DNA of 64,000 bases from Larix kaempferi (Eukaryota; Streptophyta; Pinopsida; Pinales; Pinaceae), in contig BSBM01001383.1 in NCBI GenBank assembly GCA_027924585.1, positions 3,496,001 to 3,560,000 of the forward strand, in the 5' to 3' direction. The position numbers and the translations under genes were made by a program. Shown here one piece after another: positions 44,179 to 56,031 of the stretch. Position 1 is the stretch's first letter. The number at the start of each line of letters is the position of its first letter. The notes beneath the pieces are model-generated. The model was not told where the DNA came from. It saw nothing but the letters and a program-made list of their open reading frames with translations, and ran no database searches.

Positions 44179-45330
44179 TCATCACCGATGTAAACGTTCT
44201 CAATCTTTCCGAGAGTACGAGAGATGTTGATCGGTATAGTCGGGGAAATATTAGCCATGTTCCCCTCCGCATAAATCCCATGTGAAACCATAGGAGCCAC
44301 AGGGTGACCAACCATCTCGGCAAGAGTCGTCCTAAACTCTTCTTGCTCGGAAAGGTCAAGGTTGGAAAGAAAATAAGAGCGATGATTCATGTCTTCCCAA
44401 GGTCTCTCACTACCACACATGGCCTCAATAATCGCTTCATTTGAGGGGAAAGTACTATCAAGGAAATCATGCGAATAAGATGAGTTGGCTGCCCAAACCG
44501 ACAACATAACAGGATCTTCCTCCTCTGTCTGAGAAGAAGGGAGATCCAGCTCTGCAGTGGCCTGTTGAATATCGTGATATGCAAGATTAGCAGCAGACAA
44601 TGGCATAGCCATTCCAACATGCACAATGTCTCCAGACGTGGAACTTGTGGACGGTAAGGTCCATGGATCATCAAAATATGAAGTCCAGAATGGAACATTA
44701 TTTAATGGAGGAGGCATATTGTCGGAAATGGTTCCAATAAAATTAATGGGTGAGGGAAAATCATAAGATCCCATCAATGAGGGGTACAATCCAACACCCA
44801 TGTTCCAAGTTGCCGGTTGAGAATTTTTAACTTGGGGGATTACTGATCCCATGGATGCTGTGGAATAAGGACTAACGAAATATAGTTGATCGGCTATCAC
44901 AATCTTGCCTTCGTGGGGAAAGCAAATAACTCTGAATACAGTAGATGCAACTGCTTTCATAGTGTACATCCAATTCCTACCCAATAAAAGGTTGTAGTTG
45001 ATCGGTGCATCAACCACCTCGACTTCAATAGGCACGAATTTACCACCCAAGCGGACAACAAGGAAAGGAAGAATTCCATGCGGCTTAAATGACCGACCGT
45101 TGAATGCAGTGAGCATGGTCATACACTTGGACAAGGGAGGAGAGCCAAGACCTTTCCAACAGGATATAGACATCACTGACGCTGAATCACCTTCGTCAAG
45201 TTCTTTTGACAAAATTCTGAAGGCACTCCACATGGATTTGAAAATCCACGTGGTAAGGTAAGAGAGGTTGAACATCAGTAGTATCAAACTTGATAACGTT
45301 GGGACTACCTCCATCCTGAACTCCTAACAC
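44179..45330 (-). pseudogene. pol: Element C protease and linker
   Basis: Protease: LDEGDSASVMS (Asp-Glu-Gly variant), PINYNLLLGRNWMYTMKAV, VFRVICFPHEGKI. The linker ends with PWEDMNHRSYF and EGNMANISPTI, then joins RT at 42510 once the solo LTR is removed. A catalytic-triad variant DEG rather than DTG/DSG is shared with B and F. Confidence 0.88.
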
Positions 45331-46231
45331 ACTCAAAAGGGCATTCCTTTGAGAAGGACATGCCTATAAAACTTCAAGAGCCGACATGGCACACGGAGTT
45401 TGACCCAAATATTCTACAATGGAGTAGTTCTAGGTGTCTCAAGCATTGGGATTATGTGTAGAGCGCTTGAGAACACCTTTCGGTATCCACGACATAGTAG
45501 AGAGCTTCTCGATATGCAAGGAAGTATCAGGAGGAGGGGGAGGCTCATTCCCCATATTTGGTTGTGGTGCTCCATAATCACGTTGGCGAGTAGAAACACT
45601 AACCTCTGATTGGACCATATTCACGCATCCATATCCACTAGTATCGGAGGAAGATGTTGTAGCCTCATTAGGTCTGTAACCAGTAGTGGGAGCATGCGAA
45701 GCCATGTTCTGATGACGAGGAAGGGGATCTTTTAACACAACTAGGATCTATGCCAGATGCTTCGATGCTTCTTCGATTCGAGGACACAAGTGAGTAAGGT
45801 GATCTTCCCCACAAAGCTTGCAAGGGAATTTCACTTTACGCCTAGGTTTATGGTCCCCACCAGCATTGTCGCCATCTCGAGGAGGGTTGGCGTTCTCTTT
45901 ACGAGGGGTATTTCGATTGCTACCATTTTCCCCATTATTTCCACCCTTAAGGTTGTTTCTCCCCTTCTTCTTACCACCAGGCTGCTGGTTACCCGATGGG
46001 TTCGTCGATTGCACAACGTGTACATCGGACGACGGAGTGGAAGTGGACAAGGTTTGAACCTGTCCGGGAGTAGACTGGTTAAGCGAAATTTTTTGCATTT
46101 GATTAGCAACCAAATGTATGGGTCAAGTACTTGTGGATCCCACAATGCAATCGGCATGTGGTCCAGGAACTGACTTGGGCTCATATCGTGTTCGCAATGC
46201 ATCAGGAATAATGTCATACAAGATGCCAGAC
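45331..46231 (-). pseudogene. gag: Element C gag C-terminal part
   Basis: A basic Gly/Asn-rich stretch, then zinc knuckle CKLCGEDHLTHLC (45784-45822). A TAG follows KHLA, then VLKDPLPRHQNM in frame. The TAG after HLA is at the same place in element B. The frame continues at 56032 across element B. Confidence 0.88.
46227..46231. other. TSD CAGAC of element B
   Basis: CAGAC at 46227-46231 and 56027-56031. Confidence 0.93.
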
Positions 46232-47141
46232 TGTTACATCGTAATCCTCCACCTTGTGAGAATCAACATTATTTGGCCTGTAGGATCCATTTTAGTGACT
46301 CAGATCCACTTATATCCTTCAGAGATACTATTTTTCCCTATTTTTATTCCTACCCGCATGTTGCATCACTATAGCTCGCAGGTATCAAGTAAAATGGTAA
46401 AAACCAATATTAATTACTTTTTACTCCCAAAAAGCGGTCATTGGGTGACCTTTGGCTCTCCATATTCCCAAGTAACGTCTCGATGTGTCCTTTCACCTAC
46501 CTTTGAGAGGACTATATATTGAGCACATATGGCTTATGGATGGGAGGGAGAGGAGAATAGCAAGAGAAATCTAGTGGATTTTTGCCCTATCTTGAGTCTG
46601 CACTCATTGATCCTTGTAGTTGTGAACCCCTTATGTTCACCTTCCAAACTCCTATGTAGTTTGAGTTTTCCATTCATGGAGGATTGAAGTGGTGGAGGCA
46701 CAAGTGGATTGATCTAGATCTTGGTTCAGATTGGTTTCTAACAAAAGGTCATATCACTTTGTACTTCTTCTTGTTCATTAATAGAAATGCTGATATTCTC
46801 GTCTATTCTCGTCCATTCATGGTGTGAATGCTGTTTATTATACATTGGGTTACATTTGCTTATGATATTATGGACCATTATTATTGATAATGTTAATGTC
46901 AATTATATATTATATGTACTTGTTGGATATTGGCTATCAAGACTAATTTGCAGATTTCAAGTGCATGGACTGAAAGCTCCAACGGGGATTTACATCAAGC
47001 GCTTGGATCGAGGTTGGTTACATTTCTCCATTATCTTAACATTGTCATTTATAATAGCATTGCTTTGAGAATTGAGTAGATTTCTGGTATTCATCTGTCT
47101 GTTGTGGTATTCCCAAGCCATAGTGAGTTTTCTCCAATACA
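46232..47141 (+). repeat. Element B 5' LTR (910 bp)
   Basis: Pairs with 54972-56026. Open frame 46787-47068 inside it is shared by both LTRs and looks incidental. Confidence 0.93.
46513..46520 (+). promoter_or_regulatory. TATA box in the element B 5' LTR
   Basis: TATATATT in the sense orientation after GAGAGGAC, kept in the other LTR at 55280-55287. Confidence 0.6.
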
Positions 47142-47145
47142 GAAA

Positions 47146-47163
47146 TGGCGACTCCACTGGGGA
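47146..47163 (+). other. Element B primer binding site
   Basis: TGGCGACTCCACTGGGGA, four bases after the LTR end; same class as element F. Confidence 0.85.
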
Positions 47164-48780
47164 AAACATCCATGTTTGGGAAATTTTTGAGCATTAGTCG
47201 ATAATTAGAGTTGTTGTTTATCGAAGCTCTGTGTCACTGATTGGCTGTTAAGATACACCATAGAAAACTTGCTTTTTCTGAGCCATTGGACTCTTTATTT
47301 TCCCATTTTCCTTTCCTCACCCACGGGCTAGCTTAGCTCAGCTCACGTATACCCGCCTCTGTTTACACTACTACTCGCGGGTACCCGCAGGTATTCCTTT
47401 GACAGTAGCGTATAACTCCAAATTTTGTTGGTTTATGGCTATTGGTTGTTGCTGGGTTCACTTTGGTTGTTCCCGAGTCTTTGTTGGCCTCTTTCTTGAC
47501 TGTTTTATGCCTTAGTTGTGACCAGAACTCTTCGTTTCTCTTGGTTGAGCCTTCTTGGTTTTTTACCCAACTTTGGATTTAGCCTCTTGGTTTTTTCCTT
47601 TTGAGCTCTTTCCTTTGGCTGAGTCTTGCTATTTAGGATCTGCTGGGTTGTCTTAGTGATCTTCTCGGCACTTGAGTGACTGAATAATAGAATTTTGCTT
47701 GCATTTTTTCATTCCATTTATATTGAAAAAATACAAAAATATACATCTAGTTTTTTGCATTTTCCTTCTTGTTTATAAGCGAAAATACAAAAATATTTTA
47801 CTTTCATGTACTGCATCTTGCATTGAGTGCTTGTTGCCTTCATTTAGGTTCTGCTTGTGCATCGAAAAGATAAAAGATTGCATCTTTATTTCATAATTAT
47901 TGGTTGATTTTGCATATTAGTGACATTGTTTTATTGGATAGATGAGTCTAGGATTGGACGATTTTGCATACTATTGAGTCTACACATCACTAGTTTCACA
48001 ATCATATCCCTTGAATAACCACAACCACTAAAATTAATGCTTAATCTTAAAATTGATTAGACTGATTTTATTTATAGGGTACACCAACTAGCATAGGTTT
48101 AGAGTCTTGGAATAGATCATTGTGAATTAACAATCCAAGACTACTAGACGAAACATTAGGTGTCTGAATAGGGAGTGGAGGAATCCATGGTATAGATCGG
48201 TGTTCTCAGGAAGCTCTACTCAATCAAGAGTTAAGCACGAGGCCACAAGAGGTTGGTTGAGGAGATATCCATCTGATACCGGCTGAACGTGGGAGATATA
48301 TCCAGGATTTGTTCATATCTAGGGGTACCATAGGTTTGTCCTCTTGTGCTTCGGGCTTAGCTACCCTTCCCATACGACGGGTCCCACCTGCGACTGTCCC
48401 CTTGAGAATTGGTTATATTGTGGTGACCATAGTTTCCTTACCTAGGTATCGCACTGGGTACTTGCAGTGGTTATGCTGTTTGTGTCCTAAGTCAGATAGG
48501 GATTGGACAACACAGTTGTGTTTGTGCAGTGGACTTGACCTTGTACACGCAGTGAAGCTTGGGTGTCTCTATAACTGATTCTGTTACCTATTCCTATAGT
48601 TTGGGAGTCTCAAGCCTCCTAGGTGAGACATACCAGCTCTAGTGTCGGGAGCTCATTTAGCCACTCTGTTTGTCTGCTCTTGGCTGTAGTTTCTCTAGGT
48701 GTGTGCTTTTGATTTACTGTTTTTGATCGATAGTTGGCCTTTAGGAGATGTTTTGATTACATATTCTCTCCGGAGATATC
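47164..48780 (+). other. Element B leader (1.6 kb)
   Basis: Untranslated. Two imperfect ~57-bp copies start at 47699 and 47756 (TTGCATTTT ... AAAATACAAAAATAT). No minisatellite like that of element F. Confidence 0.65.
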
Positions 48781-51480
48781 GTGGCGCGGAGCCCTACTCT
48801 CCGCTGGTCCCGTCATTTGGCTAGTTTAAAGCCACTCGATTTTTCATGTCGTGTTGCTAGAGGACGCCGGAAGGCTCCCTCTGAGTCTTCAGATTCATAT
48901 GAGACTTACGTCCAAGACATCATGGCTGCACATCCTGATACTGAAGAAAAACCTCCAACTCCTTCGGGTAGAGTTGACCATACTTTCGATCCCCATACTC
49001 CTCGTGATGAGTGGGGAGGTGATCCACCTGAGACTCAACCTGGTTCTATTTGGCCTAATCCACTTGATCGAGATCCGTTTGATCCTTAGAATCTGGATAA
49101 TTATCTTTACGGAATGCTTGACTTACCCGAGGATGAAGAACAGGACGAGCCTTTCATTCCTTCATTTCCACGTAGTTATAGATACGGGATGCCGAAGTCA
49201 CATAATGAAACTGGCCCTATGATCAACCCCACCGCACTCTCTTTTGGTATGCCTAGTCATAGTATTGTCGAACCTTCCACTACAGTTGGTAGTCACGCTG
49301 GCACCAGTCATGGTGTTAGCCATACTATACCCACTGGGGGCACTATGTTGTCCACCCACACACATAGTATGGGGACTGGTCATGTTCCTCCTAATAATGC
49401 TAATATTGGAAGACGACCACCTCCTAGGATTTCCCAACCTAATCGGAATGTTGTTCCGAACACGACTCGCCATCCACCACCTAATACATGTGTCGCTACT
49501 CGTCAACCCAGGACTACTTTTACGAATGATAGTGTTCCTCCCAACCACGGGGGTGGACACATACCACATACTTTAGCATCCACCGCCACCATTAGCAATG
49601 CTAATGTAGGGGGTGGGAATATATCCTATCCACATGGACATCACGCCACCATCCTTGCTACTAGTAACACCAATGTTGGGGCTGGGAATACTTCTCATGC
49701 TTATGGTCATCACATGACTGCTCAAGCTAATCCTAATGCTGGGGGTGGGAACATACCATACCATTACGGTCATTACAACACGGTTCCCGCTATGAATAGT
49801 ACATACATGCCCCATACTCATGGCGGCAACCCTTACTACAACACAGTCAGTGCTGGCCACCAATATCACCCACCACCCCAATATGGTGCCCAAAACACGC
49901 ATATACTTGCTTACTCTCAAATGGGTCAAGCAGGAGGAGGTTGTCAATCTTATGGCCATGGGAAAGATTATGGACCGTCAGGTCCTCATTATCAGCAGTT
50001 TAATCCTCATGGTCAAGATTTCGATCCATCTTATATCACAGTTCCGTTTAACCAACCTTTTGTGGGAGCTTATAATCAAGCTTTCCAGCCTCAACTCCCA
50101 TTCCTTGCATGCTTGAATCTCTCGGATCTTTCGAAGCTCACGAATGATCTGGTGTGTCACGACCCTACTTGGCCCCCGGTCCCTACCAAGCTCCCTTCAG
50201 ACATTCTGAAGTTTGAGGGGAAAGGCGGTGAGGACCCGGGAGATCATGTCATGACGTTTCACCTTTGGTGCTCCTCCAACTCTTTGAATCGTGATTCCAT
50301 TAGATTACGACTATTTAAATGCACTCTCACAGGGGCAGCCGCCAAGTGGTATGTGGAGTTGCCTGGAAACACCTATAGGGGATTCAACAAGGTTGCTTTG
50401 GTTTTCTTAGACCATTTCTAGTTACCGGTTCGTTATGATACTGGTACTAAGTTGTTGTCCACCTTCTGTCAGAACAAGGTCACACATATTTCTGACCACG
50501 TTCAAGAGTGGTGTCGGCGGAAGAGATTAGTGAAAGCCAACATTCCTCCAGAGTTCCTGTTGGAATGGTTCCTTAAGTATTTACTTCCATACATTGCTAC
50601 GGATGTTTCGATGTCCGGCATTGTGACTGAGGAACAAACTATCTTGAAAGTCCAACAGTTAGATCTACTTTATTCTCAGTCTGGCATTTTGTATGACATT
50701 ATTCTTGATGCATCGATAACACGACATGAGCCCACGTAAGTTCCTGGACCACATGCCGATGGCATCGTGGGGTCCTCATGCACTCGCCCTGTAGACTTGG
50801 TAGCTAATAAAATGCAAATTTTTTTGCTAAACCAGTCTCCTTCCGGACAGGTTCACACCTTGTCCACTTCCACTCCGTTGTCTGATGTACACAATGTGCA
50901 ATCAATGAAACCGTCGGGTAACCAACAACCTGGTGGTAAGAAAAAGGGGAGAAATAATCGTAGGGGTGGAAACAATGGAGGTAATAACAATAGAAATCAT
51001 AATACTCCTCTTAAAGAGAATGCCAACTCTCCTCGGGAAGGCGGTAATGTTGGTGAGGATCGTAAACCTAGGCGTAAGGTGAAATTCCATTGCAAGCTTT
51101 GTGGGGAAGATCATCTTACTCACTTATGTCCTGAAATTGAAGAAGCATTGAAGCATTTGGCATAGAGCCCAGCTGTGTTGAAGGATCCCCTACCTCATCA
51201 CCAAAACATGGCTTTGCATGCTCCCACCACTGGTTATGGTACTAATGAAATGGAAACGTCTTCTTCTAATACTAGTGGTTATGGATATGTGAATATGGTT
51301 CAGTTAGAGGTTTGTGTTGCTACTCGTCAGCGTGATTATGGTGCACCAAAACCCAATTTGGGGAATGATCCTCCCCCTCCTCCTGACAATTCCTTGCATA
51401 TCGAGAAGCCCTCCATTATGTCAAGAGTCGCTCCACGCATAATCCCAATGCTCGAGCCTCCCAAAACGACTCCATCGTAG
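48781..51480 (+). pseudogene. gag: Element B gag
   Basis: One frame with stops at 49087, 50419, 50737, 51163 and 51478; the start codon is GTG at 48781, probably a mutated ATG. The middle (about 49590-50080) is a low-complexity His/Gly/Asn/Tyr region built of units such as NANVGGGNIxYxHGHxxT. Capsid core: DPTWPPVPTKLPSDILKFEG, FHLWCSSNSL, AAKWYVELPGNTYRGF. A basic stretch precedes zinc knuckle CKLCGEDHLTHLC (51091-51129). The stop at 51163 after HLA is shared with element C. Confidence 0.9.
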
Positions 51481-53216
51481 AAGATTTGGGCCAAACTCCG
51501 TGTGCCATGTCGACTCTTGAAGTTTTGCAAGCCTGTCCTTCTCAGAAACATGCCCTTTTGAGTGCATTGGGAGTTTAGGATGGGGGAAATCCCAGTGTTA
51601 TCAGGTTCGATACTACTGATTTCCAACCTCACTTACCTTACCACGTGGCTTTTCAAATCCAGGTGGTTTTCCTTAAGAGCTTCGTCAAACATACTATGGT
51701 TGATGAAGGTGCTTTCGCGTCAGTAATGTCATTAGCTTGTTGGAAAGCTCTTGGCTCTCCTCCTCTACTTGCATCTAGAACTACACTCACTGCATTCGAT
51801 GGTAGATCTTTTACGCCACATGGAATTATCCCTTCCCTTGTTGTCTCCTTGGGAGGTAAGTCTATGCCTATTGAATTTGAAGTGGTTGATGCGCCCATCA
51901 ACTACAACCTTTTACTGGGTCGAAACTGGATGTACGCTATGAAGGCTGTTGTGTCTACTGTATTTAGAGTTATCTGCTTTCCCCATGAAGGCAAGATTGT
52001 GACGATTGATCAGCTGGATTATGTTGGCACTCCTTCAGCAGCATCCACGGGATTTGTAGTCCCGCAAGTTTCTAATTCTCAGTCGGAAATTGGGAACATA
52101 GGTGTTGGAATGTACCCCTCATTGATGGGAACTTTTAACCATTCTGCACTTGTGAATTTTATTGGAAATATTACCGACAATGCGTCTCCTCCTTCCTTGT
52201 TGAATCATGTACTTTTCTGGACATCATACTTTAGTGATCCGTGGGATCCACCTTCCACGAGTTCCCCGTCTAGAGATGTTTCGCACATTGGGATGGATAT
52301 GCCCTTGTCTACAGTCAATATTGCTCATCATATCCAACTAGCCACTGCAGATCCAGATCTCTCTTCTTCTCAGACAGTTGAAGAAGATCCCATTATGCTG
52401 CCCATGTGTGTAGTCGACCCATCTTGTTCACATGATTGCCTCGATGGTATTCTACCTTCATATGAAGTTTTTATTGAGGCCATGAGTGGTGATGACAAGC
52501 CATGGGGGGATCTTTATCATAGATCTCATTCCCCTCCTACCCTTGATCTTATTGAACAAGATGAGTATATAATACAACCTTCCATGCATTTGGATTTTGA
52601 TCCTGGCATAGTTTTGTCTAGCCCCGGTTTGACATTAAATTCTGATCTCCCTAGTGAAGAGTCTTTAGACTTTCCTACAGATCCGCAAATTGATGATCTT
52701 GATGAGTTCGAATCTACTTCTAGAATTTCCAACTCCTGTGATGATGAATTTTCCACTACAGATTCCTTCACATCCTTAAGCTTTGCTCTTCATTTTGAAG
52801 ATGATCATTTTGATCCCTCAGGTATTGGTACTATGGCACCTTCAGTGGTTAGCTCTACCTCCGTTATGTCTGAGGTTAACAATAGTGAAGTTGAAAATGT
52901 TTCTACCGCAGTGACTTGTATCGGATTTTTCTTTACGTATGTTTTAGAGATGATCTTGGTACTTATGTTTCTTAGAGATAGGATTTTTAGCTGGACTTAT
53001 ACTTGTTTACCGGTCCTTTTCAACATTTGCTTCGTTCATGGCAGGCATATTCGGAACCTTGCATATAGGTTTAGGCCTCCCCATTGTTATGATGCATTTG
53101 AACCTATTACTATCCAAATTTGCAGACACCCCTTGAGTGTCCTTATCTTGCTCATGTTCCTTGCATTATGCATAGCTTTGTCCCATGTGCTTGGAACTAG
53201 TCTCGCATGTCCTTAA
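51481..53216 (+). pseudogene. pol: Element B protease and pol remnant
   Basis: STLEVLQACPSQ and DGGNPSVIRFDTTDF lead to the protease: MVDEGAFASVMSLACWKALG (near 51700), PINYNLLLGRNWMYAMKAV, CFPHEGKIVTIDQLDYV. The linker carries PWGDLYHRSH, then an acidic Ser-rich stretch. At VENV (about 52895), where element C goes on into RT, the frame runs into Leu/Phe-rich sequence of the 3' domain, marking the pol deletion point. The frame differs from gag by a shift near 51430. Confidence 0.88.
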
Positions 53217-54954
53217 CACTCATCTGCTCTCATTATGAGCATTCTTCCATATCTCCTTTGAGCTCATTAAAAACAGTAAGGAGGTCACGAGTTTACTTTT
53301 TCGGGCTCGTTAAAACTTTATGGAAAATATTTTTATAAAGTCTTTTTTAAGCCCTTGTTAGACTTTTTCAAAATCAAACAAGATTGCCGAGTATACTTGT
53401 TATTTCAGACTCGTTAAAGGATTTGAAGCAACATCTACTTAGGTATAAGTTTACCCCTTTTCCGGACCTTTGTGGATTAATTATGAAAAAGGTATACTCT
53501 AGTCATACGTGACTAGAAGAGTTCTTCTCTCATTGTTTTACACTTTTCCGGGTGAGGAGACTAACTTTACGAAAAATGACTTCCCTTTTATGTGGAGTTG
53601 TGATTGCATTACATTATCCTGCTTGCCGCTTGAGCCTTGTGCCGGATCTCGGTTACTCACTTATTAGCCATGTGCCTGAGCACTTTAGCTTCCGAGTCAA
53701 GCAGAGCCTTAATTTATCTTTCGCATCTTGATGACCCTTTACCCTGAGGGACCATTCCCTCGAGTGTCCACATCCTACATGCACTTCCTTGCATTGAGCA
53801 TAGGTATGTTCCACTGCTTGGGACTATTTTGCTAGCTATTTGACACTCATTCCCTCACTTGTACTATAAGCAATTTTATTTTTTTTCAAGCTTTTCCCAA
53901 ATATGAAAAAGACCAAAAAAATCAAATATTCCAAAAAGCCGGACGGGATTATGGTCACTATTTCTTGTTGGCAGCTGTTGTGTCGCCTTTGAACAGAGCA
54001 TTCATTCCACTCCATATATTATGAGTCGGGACTATAGTTGGGCCTTAGGAGCTGTACTTGTTTCTCAGTTTTATCCACCGATTGGTTAAGCTTCCAGTCA
54101 TTATGGAGCCCTCTGTAATGTCTCCTGCATTGCACAGTTTATGTCGAGTCTATGCTGCCTAAGTCTATCCATCTGCTCATGCTCTTGTTCAAAGGAAGTC
54201 CTGAACCAGTGTCGGCCACTCCTTAGATATCTTGACTATTGCATGTTGGCCATCCTTATTGAGTCAGTCCGTTTCACCTGAGATCTTCCAAATATTTCAG
54301 CATTGCTGGTACCTCGTGCTGGTCGATGGGGGATGCCTTAATGAACTCCCTCCAACGAGTCTTGTTCCATCGAATTCAACCCATTTATTCTAGGAGTTGA
54401 GGCTTAGAGTTCATTTGAGTACCTTGAGGCTTGCAGTCATTAGTGGCAGGTTCTCTTGCCCATTTTCATTATTGGTGGGTCATCTCATATCTGTTAACAA
54501 TATACATCATTGACCGGTAATCAGACGATGTCTCATCAGGTTCGACCCCAACTCCTCTATTCACTTGATGGGACTTGCACTATCGAAGACTTGTGTACAA
54601 GACCCTAGGCAATTGTGGCATTCAGTATGCTACATATGACTTTGACTTTACATATGAGATATCACCTCTCAGATTTCAGCAGTTTGTACCTCCAGTTTGC
54701 ACCAGTTGTCTTCTTTTCAACAGAAGACCATATCTTACTGTAGAGGGATCCTGGCTATGATCACTTCTGAAATGTATCCATTATATACTGCCTATTTCAT
54801 GGCCATTGTATCAGATTATTGTACTATACCGACATGTATTCAGAGATACTATTGTATTATGATGAGTGAGCTGCCCTTTCCACTTGTGTCTCCATCACTC
54901 CACTTCTGAGTTTTATAATGTATTTCGGCCATTGTAGCACCGGTTTCTGACCTC
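53217..54954 (+). other. Element B 3' noncoding domain
   Basis: No protein recognised. 53455-53530 matches the element F 3' domain (26109-26196, reversed) at roughly four bases in five by eye. Confidence 0.75.
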
Positions 54955-54956
54955 AC

Positions 54957-54971
54957 ACATTAGGGGGCATC
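54957..54971 (+). other. Element B polypurine tract
   Basis: CATTAGGGGGCATC directly precedes the 3' LTR start. Confidence 0.75.
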
Positions 54972-56026
54972 TGTTACATCGTAATATTCCACCCTGTGAG
55001 CATCAACATTATTTGGCCTATAGGATCCATTTCAGTGACTCAGATCCACTTATATCCTTTAGAGATACTATTTTTCCCTAATTTTATTCCTACCCGCATG
55101 TTGCATCACTATAGTATGCGTACCCGCGAGTAGCATCACTATAGCCCGCAGGTATCAAGTAAAATGGTAACCACTATTAATTAGTTTTTACTCCCAAAAA
55201 GTGGTCATTGGGTGACCTTTGGCTCTCCATCTGCCCGAGTAATGTCTCGATGTGTCCTTTCACCTACCTTTGAGAGGACTATATATTGAGCACATATGTC
55301 TTATGGACAGGAGGGAGAGGAGAATAGCAAGAGAAATCTAGTGGATTTTTTCCCTATCTTGAGTCTGCACTCATTGATCCTTGTAGTTGTGAACCCCTTA
55401 TGTTCACCTTCCAAACTCCTATCTAGTTTGAGTTTTCCATTCATGGAGAATTGAAGTGGTGGAGGCACAAGTGGATTGATCTAGATCTTGGTTCAGATTG
55501 GTTGTCGGCAAGAGGTCGTATCACTTTGTACTTCTTCTTGTTCATTAATAGAAATGCTCATATTCTCGTCCATTCATGGTGTGAATGTTGTTTATTATAC
55601 ATTGGGTTACATTTGCTTATGATATTATGGACCATTGTTATTGATAATGTTAATGTCAATTATATATTATATGTACTTGTTGGATATTGGCTGTCAAGAC
55701 TAATTTACAGATTTCAAGTGCATGGATTGAAATCTCCAACGGGGATCTACATCAAACGCTTGGATCGAGGTTGGTTACATTTCTCCATTATCTTAACATT
55801 GTCATTTATAATAGCATTGCTTTGAGAATTGAGTAGATTTCTGGTAGTCATCTGTCTGTTGTGGTATTCCCAAGCCATAGCGAATGCTTGGATCGAGGTT
55901 GGTTACATTTCTCCATTATCTTAACATTATCATTTATAATAGCATTGCTTTGAGAATTGAGTAGATTTCTGGTAGTCATCTATCTGTTGTGGTATTCCCA
56001 AGCCATAGTGAGTTTTCTCCAATACA
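54972..56026 (+). repeat. Element B 3' LTR (1055 bp) with a 128-bp tandem duplication
   Basis: Longer than its partner because GCTTGGATCGAGG...CAAGCCATAG is present twice (from 55758 and 55886) and because of a short extra GCATCACTATAG unit near 55110. Confidence 0.92.
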
Positions 56027-56031
56027 CAGAC

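Larger units (their letters stand above)
46232..56026 (+). mobile_element. Element B: gag-protease-only Tat-like retrotransposon, plus strand
   Basis: LTRs TGTTACATCG...CCAATACA, TSD CAGAC, PBS TGGCGACTCCACTGGGGA and a polypurine tract TTAGGGGGCATC are all present. The internal region has gag and protease, then goes directly to the 3' noncoding domain: RT, RNase H and integrase are missing. It must have moved with enzymes from a relative, or lost pol after insertion. Confidence 0.93.

Noticed and set aside
46787-47068. Hydrophobic frame in the element B LTR, repeated at 55451-55825
   Set aside because: Copies of one LTR; hydrophobic because the DNA is AT-rich. No ribosome-context or family support.
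49198-49959. Minus-strand frames opposite element B gag
   Set aside because: Shadows of the repetitive gag sequence.
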